From a bacterium (GTDB lineage Bacteria > Verrucomicrobiota > Verrucomicrobiia > Limisphaerales > UBA11358): a stretch of DNA of 9,065 nt. Positions 1 through 6,745 of this stretch are shown here, piece by piece. The notes under the pieces are model-generated. The model was not told the DNA's origin, made no database searches, and was given only the letters and a program-made list of their open reading frames with translations. The DNA lies in assembly GCA_021781185.1 (NCBI GenBank), contig JAJXXI010000269.1, positions 1 to 9,065 on the forward strand, written 5' to 3'. The position numbers and the translations under genes are program-made. The first letter of the stretch is position 1; every line of letters starts with the position of its first letter.

Positions 1-780
1 CGTGACGACGTCCCGCGCCAGGGTGCCGCCGGCAAAGGGTCCGCCCGGTCCGAGATACGCCTTCGGTCCGATGCGCGCCTCGCTCTTGAGCCCGACGGAA
101 ACCTCCTTCGCGTCCGCTCCCGTGTGTTCGCAGAGGCGGGCGACTTCGTTGATGAACGTGATGGACAGCGCGAGAAAGGAGTTCAGTGCGTGCTTGACCA
201 TTTCCGCCGACTCGGTGCGCATGAAAATGGTCTGCGCGGCAAATGGTTTGAACAACTGTTCAAGCAACGCTTTTTTTGCGTCCGTGCGGATGCCGACCAC
301 GGCGCGGTCGGCTTTTTCAAAGGCGTCAATCGCCTTGCCGAGCCGCAAATTTTCGGGCGAACAGGCGAAGTGAAACGGCGGGAATTCCTGTTCCAGCTTC
401 GCGCAGGTGCCCACGGGGAGTTGCGCGGAAATCAAAACCAGCGCGCCAGCCGGCAGATGTGGCAATGCGCGGCGAAGATTGCCGAGAACCGCTTCCACAT
501 CCGATTCGTCGTCATCGTTCACGGGTGTGTCATACGTCAGCCAGAGAACCTCCGCCTGGGCGCAGGCGGTTTGGGGGTCAGCGGTGAAGGAAAGTTTTTT
601 CGAGGCCAGACCGGCGGCGATGAGTTCGTTCAAACCTGGTTCCAGCAGCGGTGCCTGTCCTTGGTTCAGCCGGGCGACATTGGCCGGGTCGAAATCCAGC
701 CCGGTGACGGAAAAGTGTCTGGCGCAACAAGCCGCCGTAACGCTACCGAGATGCCAGAGGCCAAGGACAGTGACATTCAT
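1..780 (-). CDS. Nucleotide-sugar dehydrogenase (UDP-glucose 6-dehydrogenase-like), 3' end outside the window
   Basis: The minus strand from the ATG at 780-778 is open to position 1 (260 residues, no stop). The protein starts with a Rossmann dinucleotide-binding segment (MNVTVLGLWHLGS, Gly7 and Gly12). It then shows the family motif SPENLRLGKA (141-150) and the central-helix signature EMVKHALNSFLA (193-204) with the expected Lys197 and Asn200. Known family members oxidise UDP-glucose or related sugars to the uronic acid in the cytoplasm, feeding polysaccharide synthesis. The active-site loop reads PFAGGTLARD (248-257), where canonical enzymes have GGSC(F/L)PKD, so Thr253 takes the place of the catalytic Cys. 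Its start overlaps the epimerase stop as ATGA (777-780), which implies one transcript with coupled translation. The family call is firm; substrate and activity are uncertain because of the Cys replacement. Confidence 0.9.
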   Translation of the reverse strand, partial: MNVTVLGLWHLGSVTAACCARHFSVTGLDFDPANVARLNQGQAPLLEPGLNELIAAGLASKKLSFTADPQTACAQAEVLWLTYDTPVNDDDESDVEAVLGNLRRALPHLPAGALVLISAQLPVGTCAKLEQEFPPFHFACSPENLRLGKAIDAFEKADRAVVGIRTDAKKALLEQLFKPFAAQTIFMRTESAEMVKHALNSFLALSITFINEVARLCEHTGADAKEVSVGLKSEARIGPKAYLGPGGPFAGGTLARDVVT

Positions 781-1757
781 TGGCGAGAGTCGTAAACCCA
801 TTGGTTTTGCTGCAACCATTCAAGCGTGCGCTTGATGCCCTGCTCAATGGTCAGCGAGGTTTTCCAACCGGTGGCGCGGATTTTTTTCGTGTCGAGGAAG
901 ATGAACGGATTGTCGCCGACCCAGCCGCGGCTGCCGCCGGTGTATTCCATTTTTGGTTGCAACCCGAGTGCGCCGCAGATGAAGCCGATGGAGTCGTTGA
1001 CCTGAACGAATTCGTCGTTGCCAAGATTGTAGATTTCCACACCGTGTTTTGCCTGTTGCGCAGTGCCCCGGTCCATGACGTGCAGCATGGCGCTGACACA
1101 GTCCTGAACATAAAGATAACTTTTCCGCTGCGAACCATCGCCGAGCACTTGCAAGCGGCCGGGGTGTTCGAGCAGTTGCTTGTAAAAATCATACACATGG
1201 CCGTGCGTGTAGCGCTCGCCAAGGATTGAGACGAAGCGGAAGACATAGCCCTCAAATTTGAACCCTTCACAGTAGGACGAAATCATGCCTTCACCGGCCA
1301 CCTTGGACGCGGCGTAAAGTGAAGTCTGAATCGGAAACGGCGCGTCTTCCGGCGTGGGAATCACCGCCGCCTCGCCATACACGCTGCCGGTGGAGGAAAA
1401 TGCGATGCGTTTGATCGCATTGGCGCGCATGGCTTCCAGCACGTTGAAGGTGGCCGTGGTGTTTTGCTGCAAATCCTTGGAGGGATGTTTGAGGCCGAAA
1501 CGCACATCGGCATTGGCTGCGAGGTGAAAAACCGCATCGCAGCCCGCCATGGCCTTGGTCAGCGCGGGTAAATCCAGATTGTCACCTTCAATAAGCTTGA
1601 AGTTGGGGCTTTGTGTCGCACCAGCAAGAAATTGTCGTTGGCCGGTGGAGAAATTATCCCAGCCGACAACGCGTTTGCCGTCTGCAAGCAAACGGTCCAC
1701 GAGATTGCTGCCAATGAAGCCGGCCGCGCCGGTTATGAAAATTCGTTTCATGAGCAT
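777..1757 (-). CDS. NAD-dependent sugar epimerase/dehydratase (extended SDR, UDP-glucose 4-epimerase-like)
   Basis: A 326-residue extended short-chain dehydrogenase/reductase. The N-terminal NAD-binding motif TGAAGFIGS is at 9-17, with Asp34 ending strand 2. FHLAANADVR (77-86) follows, then SSTGSVYG (121-128) and the catalytic pair in YAASK (Tyr148, Lys152). The length and the C-terminal SRGWVGDNP segment suit sugar-nucleotide epimerases or dehydratases acting on UDP- or GDP-sugars in the cytoplasm. The stop codon overlaps the start of the downstream dehydrogenase by 4 bp, so the two probably make one sugar-nucleotide product line. Start choice: ATG 1757 has an AAGGTGGTG stretch at 1780-1772 upstream, somewhat distant; ATG 1751 (MKRIFITG) is the alternative and is also natural for the fold. 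Epimerase versus 4,6-dehydratase cannot be settled from motifs alone; the lack of a clear dehydratase TDE-type triad favours epimerase. Confidence 0.92.
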   Translation of the reverse strand: MLMKRIFITGAAGFIGSNLVDRLLADGKRVVGWDNFSTGQRQFLAGATQSPNFKLIEGDNLDLPALTKAMAGCDAVFHLAANADVRFGLKHPSKDLQQNTTATFNVLEAMRANAIKRIAFSSTGSVYGEAAVIPTPEDAPFPIQTSLYAASKVAGEGMISSYCEGFKFEGYVFRFVSILGERYTHGHVYDFYKQLLEHPGRLQVLGDGSQRKSYLYVQDCVSAMLHVMDRGTAQQAKHGVEIYNLGNDEFVQVNDSIGFICGALGLQPKMEYTGGSRGWVGDNPFIFLDTKKIRATGWKTSLTIEQGIKRTLEWLQQNQWVYDSRQ

Positions 1758-1816
1758 GTCATGCTAGTCAGCACCACCTTTTTCGGCCAGACTTTTCGCC
1801 CTTTTCGATTCGAGGA

Positions 1817-1845
1817 TTGCCGCAGTAAGCGCCATCTGTTAGAAG
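1817..1845 (+). promoter_or_regulatory. Weak sigma70-like promoter candidate for the methyltransferase gene
   Basis: TTGCCG at 1817-1822 and TAGAAG at 1840-1845 are separated by 17 bp, each matching the sigma70 consensus at 4 of 6 positions. The site lies in the 101-bp divergent gap between the epimerase and the methyltransferase and would start a transcript only a few bases before the GTG at 1859. This is a matching exercise only; chance is a real alternative. Confidence 0.2.
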
Positions 1846-1858
1846 ACACTAAAGACTC

Positions 1859-2626
1859 GTGAACCCCATCTTAAAAAAGCTTCAGGCGACTGTTAATCGT
1901 TCCAGGGAACTCGGCCTTAAACGATGCGATGACTGGGCGGGGCAAACCGTGTGTAAATTGGATCCCGACACTTTACTGGATGTTGGCTGCGGTGACGGGG
2001 CCCGGCTTTTTTCCTATCTAAAAAAAAGGCCGCGCGAATTTTACGGTGTCGAAGGGGCCCCGCCACTGATGGCCAAGGCCGAGACTCGTGGCATCAAGGT
2101 GTTCAGCTACGATCTTAACGGTCGCTGGCCTTTTGAGGACAATAAATTTGACGTCGTGTTCAGCAATCAGGTCATTGAGCACTTGCACAATACGCGTTTG
2201 TTTGCTTCCGAAGCGTTCCGCGTATTAAAACCGGGAGGCACAGCCGTGATCGCTTCAGAAAACCTTTGCAGTCTGCTCAACTGGCTTGCACTGACACTCG
2301 GATACACCCCGTTTTCGCTGATGCAAATCTGCGGACGCTACCTCGGAAACCCGTTGGGAATGCACTATAACGAGCCGCATCCCGCCTTGCTTCCCCTGGA
2401 TGACCCGGCCTTCTCGGGAATATCCGGACATGTTCGCGTCCTGACGGTTCGGCAAGCACAAGAGCTGTTTGATATGGTCGGCTTTCAGACTGAAGTTCGT
2501 TCGGTGAGCATTCTGCCCTTCCCCGACGGATTCAGTCGTGCGCTGGAAAAGTTTGTGAAGAATCGCGGTCATTTTTTAATGATCAAGGCGCGAAAACCGG
2601 AAAGCGACTCGGCAAAAAAAGGATAA
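1859..2626 (+). CDS. Class I SAM-dependent methyltransferase
   Basis: 255 residues with a Rossmann-type methyltransferase core. Motif I is LLDVGCGDG (39-47) for SAM binding. The acidic end of strand 2 is Glu65 in YGVEG. The post-I region FDVVFSNQVIEHL (97-109) is typical of the Methyltransf_11/23 families, and FRVLKPGG (120-127) follows. A hydrophobic stretch near 140-155 (WLALTLGYTPFSLM) may bind a lipid or sugar acceptor, or simply form the lid. The start is GTG at 1859: an in-frame TAA lies at 1850-1852 and no ATG occurs in frame before motif I, so this start is nearly forced although no Shine-Dalgarno is visible. Sitting between sugar-nucleotide enzymes and a flippase, it probably methylates a surface glycan or its lipid carrier. 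The acceptor cannot be read from sequence. The base composition looks less GC-rich by eye than the neighbours. Confidence 0.88.
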   Translation: MNPILKKLQATVNRSRELGLKRCDDWAGQTVCKLDPDTLLDVGCGDGARLFSYLKKRPREFYGVEGAPPLMAKAETRGIKVFSYDLNGRWPFEDNKFDVVFSNQVIEHLHNTRLFASEAFRVLKPGGTAVIASENLCSLLNWLALTLGYTPFSLMQICGRYLGNPLGMHYNEPHPALLPLDDPAFSGISGHVRVLTVRQAQELFDMVGFQTEVRSVSILPFPDGFSRALEKFVKNRGHFLMIKARKPESDSAKKG

Positions 2627-2771
2627 TCCAAATCCTGGTCTTTACACCCACCAGACAGAACCGCTGCATTAACCATCCGCGCGCCTGCGCCGAATCGCAA
2701 ACAAAACAACCATCTGAACGAATTCAAAAATTGCAGGAAAAACCAGGTCGTGACTTGTTCCAGCCCAACAC

Positions 2772-4064
2772 ATGAATTCCCCTGAAGCGAATCCTGACTC
2801 CCGGCCGGCCAACCCCGTTGGCAAGCTGCTGCAAAGCGGCATTTTGCTTTCTGCCATCAGCATTTTCACGGGCATGGGAAACTACGCGTTTCAGGCGGTT
2901 ATCAGTCGCAACCTCGGCAACAGCGGGGAGTATGGCCTCGCCAACAGCACGCTAAGCTTTGCCGCGTTCCTGAGCCTGCCGGTGACCATTGCCACGTTTG
3001 CCATCACGCATTACATCGCCCGTTTCAATTTTGCCGGCCAAGACGAACGGTTACACGACCTGCTGGCAGGGTGCCGGCGTTTTTTGTTTCGTCTGACGAT
3101 CGGAGGATCGGTATTTGCCCTGGTGTTGGTCAAACCGCTGAGCCATCTGTTTCACTTCTCGCGCACGTCATTGCTGTTGGCGGCGCTGTGCTGCGTCTGG
3201 GCGGGACTCTGGGGCGCGTTCGGCACGGCTTTATGCCAGGGACTGGCATGGTTCGGCCGGCTGGCCCTCCTCGGCGTGATGACCATGGTTTTGCGACTCT
3301 TGTTTGGCGGCCTGATCACCCTGAAAATTCCCAGCGCGGAAATGGTGGTGCTGGCTTCCGCCGTCGGTCTGCTGGCCAATCTGATGTTGCTCGTCTGGCG
3401 AAAAGACCTGGCCCGGCCCAGCCGGCATCCGGAGTCGCCCTGGAACCGCGAATTCATCCAATTCCTCATTGTTTCAACCGCGTGCGTCGGTGGCATTTAC
3501 TTTTTTTCCCAGGGAGATCTGCTGGTCGCCAAGCGATATTTCACCGGCCCGGAACTGGACGCCTATTCCGCTGCCGGGCTGATGGCCCGCGCCCTGCCCA
3601 TGACGGTGGCCCCCATGTTGACCGTCCTGTTCACCCATCGCTCCGGTGGCGGGCAGGAAGGTTCTTTGCCGGCCCAACTCAAGCTGCTTGGCCTTTACGC
3701 CAGCGGCCTGGTGATCGGTGCCATCAGCTTGTTCGTGCTGAAAAACCTGTTTTTGAACATCATCGCCCGCAACACACCGGAGGCCACCGGAATGATCACG
3801 CCGCTGATCACAACCATGTTTTTTTCCGGGCTGCTGCAGGGGCTGGCTTTGTGGGCGCTGGCCAGCCGCTGGCTGAAAATTTCCGTGCTCTACGGCGTGC
3901 TGGGGTTGGGCTACTGGCTGGTTTTGTTCGTTCTGGGAAAATCGCCCCGTGAACTGCTGCACCTCATGCCCGTGACCGCAGGAATAGCATTTGTCCTGCT
4001 GCTGGTCTTTTGGATCAGCACCATGCGCCGAGATCAGCATCTGTCTCACGGCAAGTCAAAGTGA
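2772..4064 (+). CDS. Wzx-like polysaccharide flippase / oligosaccharide export membrane protein
   Basis: 430 residues, very hydrophobic, with about 12 transmembrane segments (roughly 20-44, 57-80, 103-121, 132-155, 161-184, 190-209, 228-246, 265-288, 303-325, 340-362, 366-389, 398-417). Two halves are separated by a basic cytoplasmic-looking loop (210-226). The segment QGDLLVAKRYF (247-257) followed by an Ala/Gly-rich helix (YSAAGLMARALP) is typical of the C-terminal half of Wzx/MATE-type polysaccharide exporters. These move lipid-linked oligosaccharides across the inner membrane. The ATG at 2772 is the only workable start: an in-frame TGA lies at 2751-2753 with no other initiator between. 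No Shine-Dalgarno is seen. It follows the methyltransferase by 145 bp on the same strand, with no terminator visible between, so co-transcription is likely. Family MOP/Wzx is well supported; the glycan is unknown. Confidence 0.87.
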   Translation: MNSPEANPDSRPANPVGKLLQSGILLSAISIFTGMGNYAFQAVISRNLGNSGEYGLANSTLSFAAFLSLPVTIATFAITHYIARFNFAGQDERLHDLLAGCRRFLFRLTIGGSVFALVLVKPLSHLFHFSRTSLLLAALCCVWAGLWGAFGTALCQGLAWFGRLALLGVMTMVLRLLFGGLITLKIPSAEMVVLASAVGLLANLMLLVWRKDLARPSRHPESPWNREFIQFLIVSTACVGGIYFFSQGDLLVAKRYFTGPELDAYSAAGLMARALPMTVAPMLTVLFTHRSGGGQEGSLPAQLKLLGLYASGLVIGAISLFVLKNLFLNIIARNTPEATGMITPLITTMFFSGLLQGLALWALASRWLKISVLYGVLGLGYWLVLFVLGKSPRELLHLMPVTAGIAFVLLLVFWISTMRRDQHLSHGKSK

Positions 4065-4302
4065 AAAGCGGAACGAAAATGTGAAATGAACATTCGTTGA
4101 CACCTTCCGACACCAAACACTTTGGCGGCATGTGCAACAACAGGCGCATGGGATCAAGTGCCTCGCATCCACTATGAATTCCTATCTCGGGTGATTCAGG
4201 CCTTCATGCTTCATGCCCGGTTCCTGTCGTAAGTTTTGACCGATGCATGAAAGCCCGCCTCACAAACTGGGACGACAGCGGCCCGGTGTCGGAATGGCAG
4301 CC
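4065..4302. other. Convergent intergenic region with two small hairpins
   Basis: The gap lies between the convergent flippase and sigma-factor genes. Two dyads are visible. At 4072-4098 AACGA/TCGTT plus ATGT/ACAT form a 9-bp AT-rich stem with a 2-nt bulge and a 7-nt loop, 7 bp after the flippase stop. At 4129-4150 CATGTGC/GCGCATG form 7 bp with one G-T pair and an 8-nt loop. Neither is followed by a T-run on either strand, so they may mark transcript ends but are not classical intrinsic terminators. A CTTCATG tandem duplicate sits at 4202-4215. I see no gene here. Confidence 0.35.
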
Positions 4303-5310
4303 TTATTCCGCCAGAGCCACGGACGGCTGGTCGCGTTTTTCCATCTTCAGGCGCATCTTTTGCAAAGCCTCCTCCTGAATCTGTCGAATGCGCTCGCGCG
4401 TCACTCCCAGCCGGGCCCCCACTTCTTCCAAGGTCTTTGGCCGGCTGTCATCCAGTCCGAAACGCATTGCCAAAATGCGGCTCTCCCGCGCGTCCAGCGT
4501 GGCCAGGACTTCCTGCACCAGCTCGTGGTCGTTGTGCGTCAATAACTGGTCAAACGGGGCGATCGCATTGGTGTCGGCCACATGTTCCGAGACGGTCGTG
4601 GCATCATCCAGCCCGATGGGCGAATCTAGTGACACGGGAGCCCTCGATGCCTCCCGGTAGCGCCGGATGCGGCGGGCGTCCAGCCCCAAATCGTCCGCCA
4701 CCTCCTCGTCGGTCGGCTCGCGATCAAGCGTTTCGCGCAACTTCACCTCGGCTTTCCGAATCTGCGACATCTTGTCCACGACGTGAACCGGCAGACGGAT
4801 GGTTTTGGAAGTGTTTGACAGCGCCCGCCGAATCGCCTGTTTGATCCACCAAGATGCATAGCTTGACAGCTTCGCCCCTTTGCCTGGCTTGAATCGCTGC
4901 ACGGCCTTCATCAGGCCGATGTTGCCTTCGTTGATGAGGTCCAAAAGAGGAAGTCCCAGTCCTTCGTAGTCGCGGGCCATTTTCACCACCAGCCGCAGAT
5001 TGGCCGTGATCATCTTTTCCCGCGCTGCTTTATCGCCGCGCCGGATTCGCCGGGCCAGCGTGATTTCTTCCGCCGGCGTCAGCAGCTTCACCTGGCCGAT
5101 TTCGCGCAGGTAGAGTTGCAATGTGTCGCTGCGGAATGACTCCGTCGGTGCCGCATCTGCGATTCCAGAAGCTCGGACTGGCAGGGCGAGGGAAGCCACC
5201 CGCGCTGGTGCGGTAGTCCGCCGCGACCGTCGCGCCGGCGTCAACCGCACGCGCACCGGTCGGAATCTGGTTTTATTCTCCCGACGATTTTGTTCAGAAA
5301 TGATCTTCAT
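4303..5310 (-). CDS. RpoD/RpoS-family (sigma70 group 1/2) RNA polymerase sigma factor
   Basis: 335 residues. Region 1.2 is at about 62-95 (DTLQLYLREIG, LARRIRRGD) and region 2 at about 97-168, with DLINEGNIGLMKAVQRF (124-140) for core binding and SSYASWWIKQAIRRAL (149-164) for -10 recognition and melting. Region 3 is at about 170-250 (TIRLPVHVVDKM). Region 4 is at about 262-325, with the -35-binding helix-turn-helix TLEEVGARLGVTRERIRQIQ (293-312). Region 1.1 is absent. In its place are about 58 basic, low-complexity residues with many Arg (RRSRRTTAPARVAS and similar). Length and architecture suit a group 2 alternative sigma factor, although a slim primary sigma cannot be excluded. It would direct RNA polymerase to sigma70-like promoters. 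It lies 58 bp downstream of the thioredoxin gene on the same strand. No Shine-Dalgarno precedes the ATG at 5310. Confidence 0.93.
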   Translation of the reverse strand: MKIISEQNRRENKTRFRPVRVRLTPARRSRRTTAPARVASLALPVRASGIADAAPTESFRSDTLQLYLREIGQVKLLTPAEEITLARRIRRGDKAAREKMITANLRLVVKMARDYEGLGLPLLDLINEGNIGLMKAVQRFKPGKGAKLSSYASWWIKQAIRRALSNTSKTIRLPVHVVDKMSQIRKAEVKLRETLDREPTDEEVADDLGLDARRIRRYREASRAPVSLDSPIGLDDATTVSEHVADTNAIAPFDQLLTHNDHELVQEVLATLDARESRILAMRFGLDDSRPKTLEEVGARLGVTRERIRQIQEEALQKMRLKMEKRDQPSVALAE

Positions 5311-5368
5311 GGGCTGCGTTTAAGTTGGTTGAAATTTTAATTTGGTTTCGCTGGTCTCACCACCGATG

Positions 5369-5707
5369 TCAGGCTGCCGTCGGCACCATCAATTTCTCCA
5401 GCTTGCCCAGAATCACCCGCTTACCGGTGACCCCGACGGTTTGATCCCGCACTTCGCCGCCCGCGAAATAGAGCAGCGTCGGGATGGACTGGATGCCGTA
5501 GCGCGCCGCCAAGGCCGGACTGGTGTCCACATTGACCTTCGCGACCTTCACGCGATTGACTTGTTCAGTAGCGATCTCGTCCAGCAGCGGGGCGATCGTT
5601 TTGCAGGGTCCGCACCATTCAGCCCAAAAATCCACCAGAACTGGAAGTTGAGATTGCAGCACTTCGCTCTCGAAACTGGCTTCAGTGATTTCTACGGTTG
5701 TTTTCAT
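5369..5707 (-). CDS. trxA: Thioredoxin
   Basis: 112 residues, the normal length for a classical thioredoxin. The redox-active site is WCGPC (31-35) in the usual context [14 protein letters not shown], with the buried Asp26, the cis-proline Pro76 in SIPT (74-77) and the late FAGGE turn. There is no signal peptide, so it acts in the cytoplasm as a protein-disulfide reductant recharged by thioredoxin reductase (not in this window). The start is firm: AAGGA at 5719-5715 lies 7 nt before the ATG, the clearest ribosome-binding site in the window. It sits between a 109-residue Cys-containing gene (196 bp upstream) and the sigma factor (58 bp downstream), all on the minus strand. This suggests a redox-linked transcription unit, though an own promoter in the 195-bp leader is possible. 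Confidence 0.95.
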   Translation of the reverse strand: MKTTVEITEASFESEVLQSQLPVLVDFWAEWCGPCKTIAPLLDEIATEQVNRVKVAKVNVDTSPALAARYGIQSIPTLLYFAGGEVRDQTVGVTGKRVILGKLEKLMVPTAA

Positions 5708-5714
5708 ATTTCAG

Positions 5715-5719
5715 TCCTT
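5715..5719 (-). promoter_or_regulatory. Ribosome-binding site of trxA
   Basis: AAGGA on the minus strand, 7 nt before the ATG at 5707. It fixes the trxA start and stands out because most other genes here lack a comparable site. Confidence 0.7.
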
Positions 5720-5767
5720 GATTAATTTTAAACAGATTTTTCCCCGGACTCATCAGCGATGACTGCC

Positions 5768-5786
5768 GGAAACAAGCGAGGTTTCC
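5768..5786. other. Hairpin in the trxA upstream region
   Basis: GGAAAC (5768-5773) and GTTTCC (5781-5786) form a 6-bp stem with a 7-nt loop, extendable by CCGG flanks with a 2-nt bulge. It lies about 60 bp before the trxA start in the 195-bp gap after the 109-residue gene. No T-run follows on the minus strand, so it is not a terminator; it could be a leader structure or an mRNA-processing site. The rest of this gap shows no gene. Confidence 0.3.
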
Positions 5787-5902
5787 CCGGTGATCCACGA
5801 GGAATCGTCCGAGGCGACGGCAACTTTACCGGTCAGCTATTTTTGCATTCATGCCCATGTTTGTTTTCTGTTTGGGTTGATGGCTGTTGATTGATTTAAT
5901 GT

Positions 5903-6232
5903 TCAGTTCTTGAAAGGAAATACTGGAACTCGCTCATCCAGCAACCGCTGGTGCTGATTCCAAGCGGCGACTCCCTGAATCTTTTCCGCCGCAAGCGTCG
6001 GGAAAATCAGATGCGGGAAAACTGTCTGCCAGGCCAGCGCCTCGGCCTCGTTCAGGGCGAGCCGCAGCATTTGCTCTCGCACTCCCAGCGCACCGCAGGA
6101 TTCGTCAAGCATCGCAGCCTTGGCGTCCCTTATCTGCGCCAGAATCTTCTGACAGGACGTCACGCACGCCTTTTTAAAGACGGGGCCGGCCCCGGTTCGG
6201 CCTGGAATTATATTCATCTGCTTTTTATTCAT
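5903..6232 (-). CDS. Small conserved-looking hypothetical protein with three cysteines
   Basis: 109 residues that I do not recognise. It reads as a real gene: it sits in line between rrf2 and trxA, shows balanced amino-acid use and amphipathic helices, and has a candidate operator and promoter directly upstream. Visible features are a basic N-terminus, Cys23 and Cys27 (a C-x3-C pair in ACVTSC), and Cys46 in DESCG. A predicted helix MLRLALNEAEALAWQ (55-69) follows, then an aromatic/Pro stretch FPHLIFPTLAAEK (72-84). There is no signal peptide or membrane segment. The C-x3-C pair could be redox-active or bind a metal; that is inference. The ATG at 6232 is used here. A second ATG at 6217 (MNIIP) is an equally possible start, as neither has a good Shine-Dalgarno. 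An antisense frame (5951-6283) covers the same bases but looks like a shadow. Confidence 0.7.
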   Translation of the reverse strand: MNKKQMNIIPGRTGAGPVFKKACVTSCQKILAQIRDAKAAMLDESCGALGVREQMLRLALNEAEALAWQTVFPHLIFPTLAAEKIQGVAAWNQHQRLLDERVPVFPFKN

Positions 6233-6251
6233 AAGTTTTCGGGTCCGCTTT

Positions 6252-6274
6252 TATGTAACATCTACGGTTACATA
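6252..6274. promoter_or_regulatory. Palindromic operator upstream of the 109-residue gene, probable Rrf2 site
   Basis: A perfect dyad: TATGTAAC (6252-6259), a 7-bp spacer, and GTTACATA (6267-6274). It ends 19 bp before the ATG at 6232 and lies where a -10 element or transcription start would be, downstream of the TTGACG at 6299-6294. The inner 21 bp match the dyad upstream of rrf2 (6756-6776) in arm sequence and spacing. Such a pair is what an autoregulated Rrf2 repressor would leave; the binding protein is inferred. Confidence 0.65.
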
Positions 6275-6293
6275 CTCGCATAAAAAATTTTAC

Positions 6294-6299
6294 CGTCAA
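6294..6299 (-). promoter_or_regulatory. Candidate -35 element for the 109-residue gene
   Basis: TTGACG on the minus strand, 5 of 6 to the sigma70 consensus, overlapping the rrf2 stop codon. No good -10 hexamer stands at the right distance; a TATGTA within the operator, 19 bp on, is the nearest. Weak support. Confidence 0.3.
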
Positions 6300-6742
6300 G
6301 CGGCTTTTTTCCCGGAGCAGACGCCGGAGGCTTTGACGGCATCCATCACGTCAGCCAGCGACGTCTTCGCCAGATCCTTTTCCATGGCACTTTGGGCTGA
6401 TGCAAACAGGCGGAAGAGGGTCTCAGTGATGCAATGGCCAACCGGACAGGCGGCGTTGGGTTTTCGCGCCGGGGTGGCGAATGATTCCGTATCTTCAACG
6501 GCCCGATAAATCTCAGCCAGATTGATGCGACGGGGTGAACGGCTTAACCGGGAACCGGATCCAACCCCCTTGCAGGTCTCCACCAACCTGGACTTCTGCA
6601 GCGAAAGCAGGAGCCGCCGGATGACGACCGGGTTGGTGTTGACGCTGGCCGCCAGGAATGCGGATGTGACCCGGTCACCCTCCTTGTAGGCCAGCACGGC
6701 CAGCACGTGGACGGCCATGGCGAAGCGGCAACTGGTTCTCAT
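6296..6742 (-). CDS. Rrf2-family winged-helix transcriptional regulator
   Basis: 148 residues from the ATG at 6742. The frame stays open to an ATG at 6790, but the start MRTSCRFAMAVHVLAVLA is the usual Rrf2 N-terminus, and the 16 extra codons would run through the operator. The helix-turn-helix spans about 25-56 (LAASVNTNPVVIRRLL). The wing, about 58-72, reads GVGSGSRLSRSP, a degenerate form of the family's GGYxLxRxP. The helix INLAEIYRAVED (73-84) follows. Cysteines are at 5, 57, 99, 104 and 142. ACPVGHC (98-104) gives a C-x4-C pair, not the three-Cys ligand set of IscR/NsrR-type iron-sulfur members. It may therefore sense thiol oxidation or a small ligand without a cluster; this is inference. 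It is probably autoregulated via the dyad at 6756-6776 and may control the downstream genes. Confidence 0.9.
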   Translation of the reverse strand: MRTSCRFAMAVHVLAVLAYKEGDRVTSAFLAASVNTNPVVIRRLLLSLQKSRLVETCKGVGSGSRLSRSPRRINLAEIYRAVEDTESFATPARKPNAACPVGHCITETLFRLFASAQSAMEKDLAKTSLADVMDAVKASGVCSGKKAA

Positions 6743-6745
6743 ATT

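Noticed and set aside
2020..2027. Run of eight A inside the methyltransferase gene as a possible programmed slippage site
   Set aside because: The zero frame is intact with all motifs on both sides of the run, and no alternative-frame extension or stimulatory structure is evident.
3071..3952. Long open frame (293 codons) inside the flippase gene in another phase
   Set aside because: Arg/Pro/His-rich translation without domains; a GC-skew shadow of the hydrophobic flippase frame. The same applies to the minus-strand frame 3474-4049.
4097..4125. Perfect TTGACA on the plus strand after the flippase gene
   Set aside because: No -10-like hexamer at 16-19 bp and no plus-strand gene downstream before the convergent sigma gene.
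4290..4310. CGGAAT/ATTCCG hairpin across the sigma-factor stop codon
   Set aside because: No T-run follows on the minus strand and the stem is only 6 bp with a 9-nt loop, so not a supported terminator.
5737..5757. CTGATGAGTCC followed by GGGGAAA on the minus strand in the trxA leader, resembling a hammerhead ribozyme core
   Set aside because: A hammerhead needs CUGANGA, a real stem II and then GAAA, plus stems I and III around a cleavage site. Here no stem II can form between the two boxes and no flanking stems are seen.
5951..6283. 110-residue plus-strand frame opposite the 109-residue gene
   Set aside because: It would run through the operator dyad, has no ribosome-binding site or recognisable composition, and the minus-strand frame fits the gene string better.
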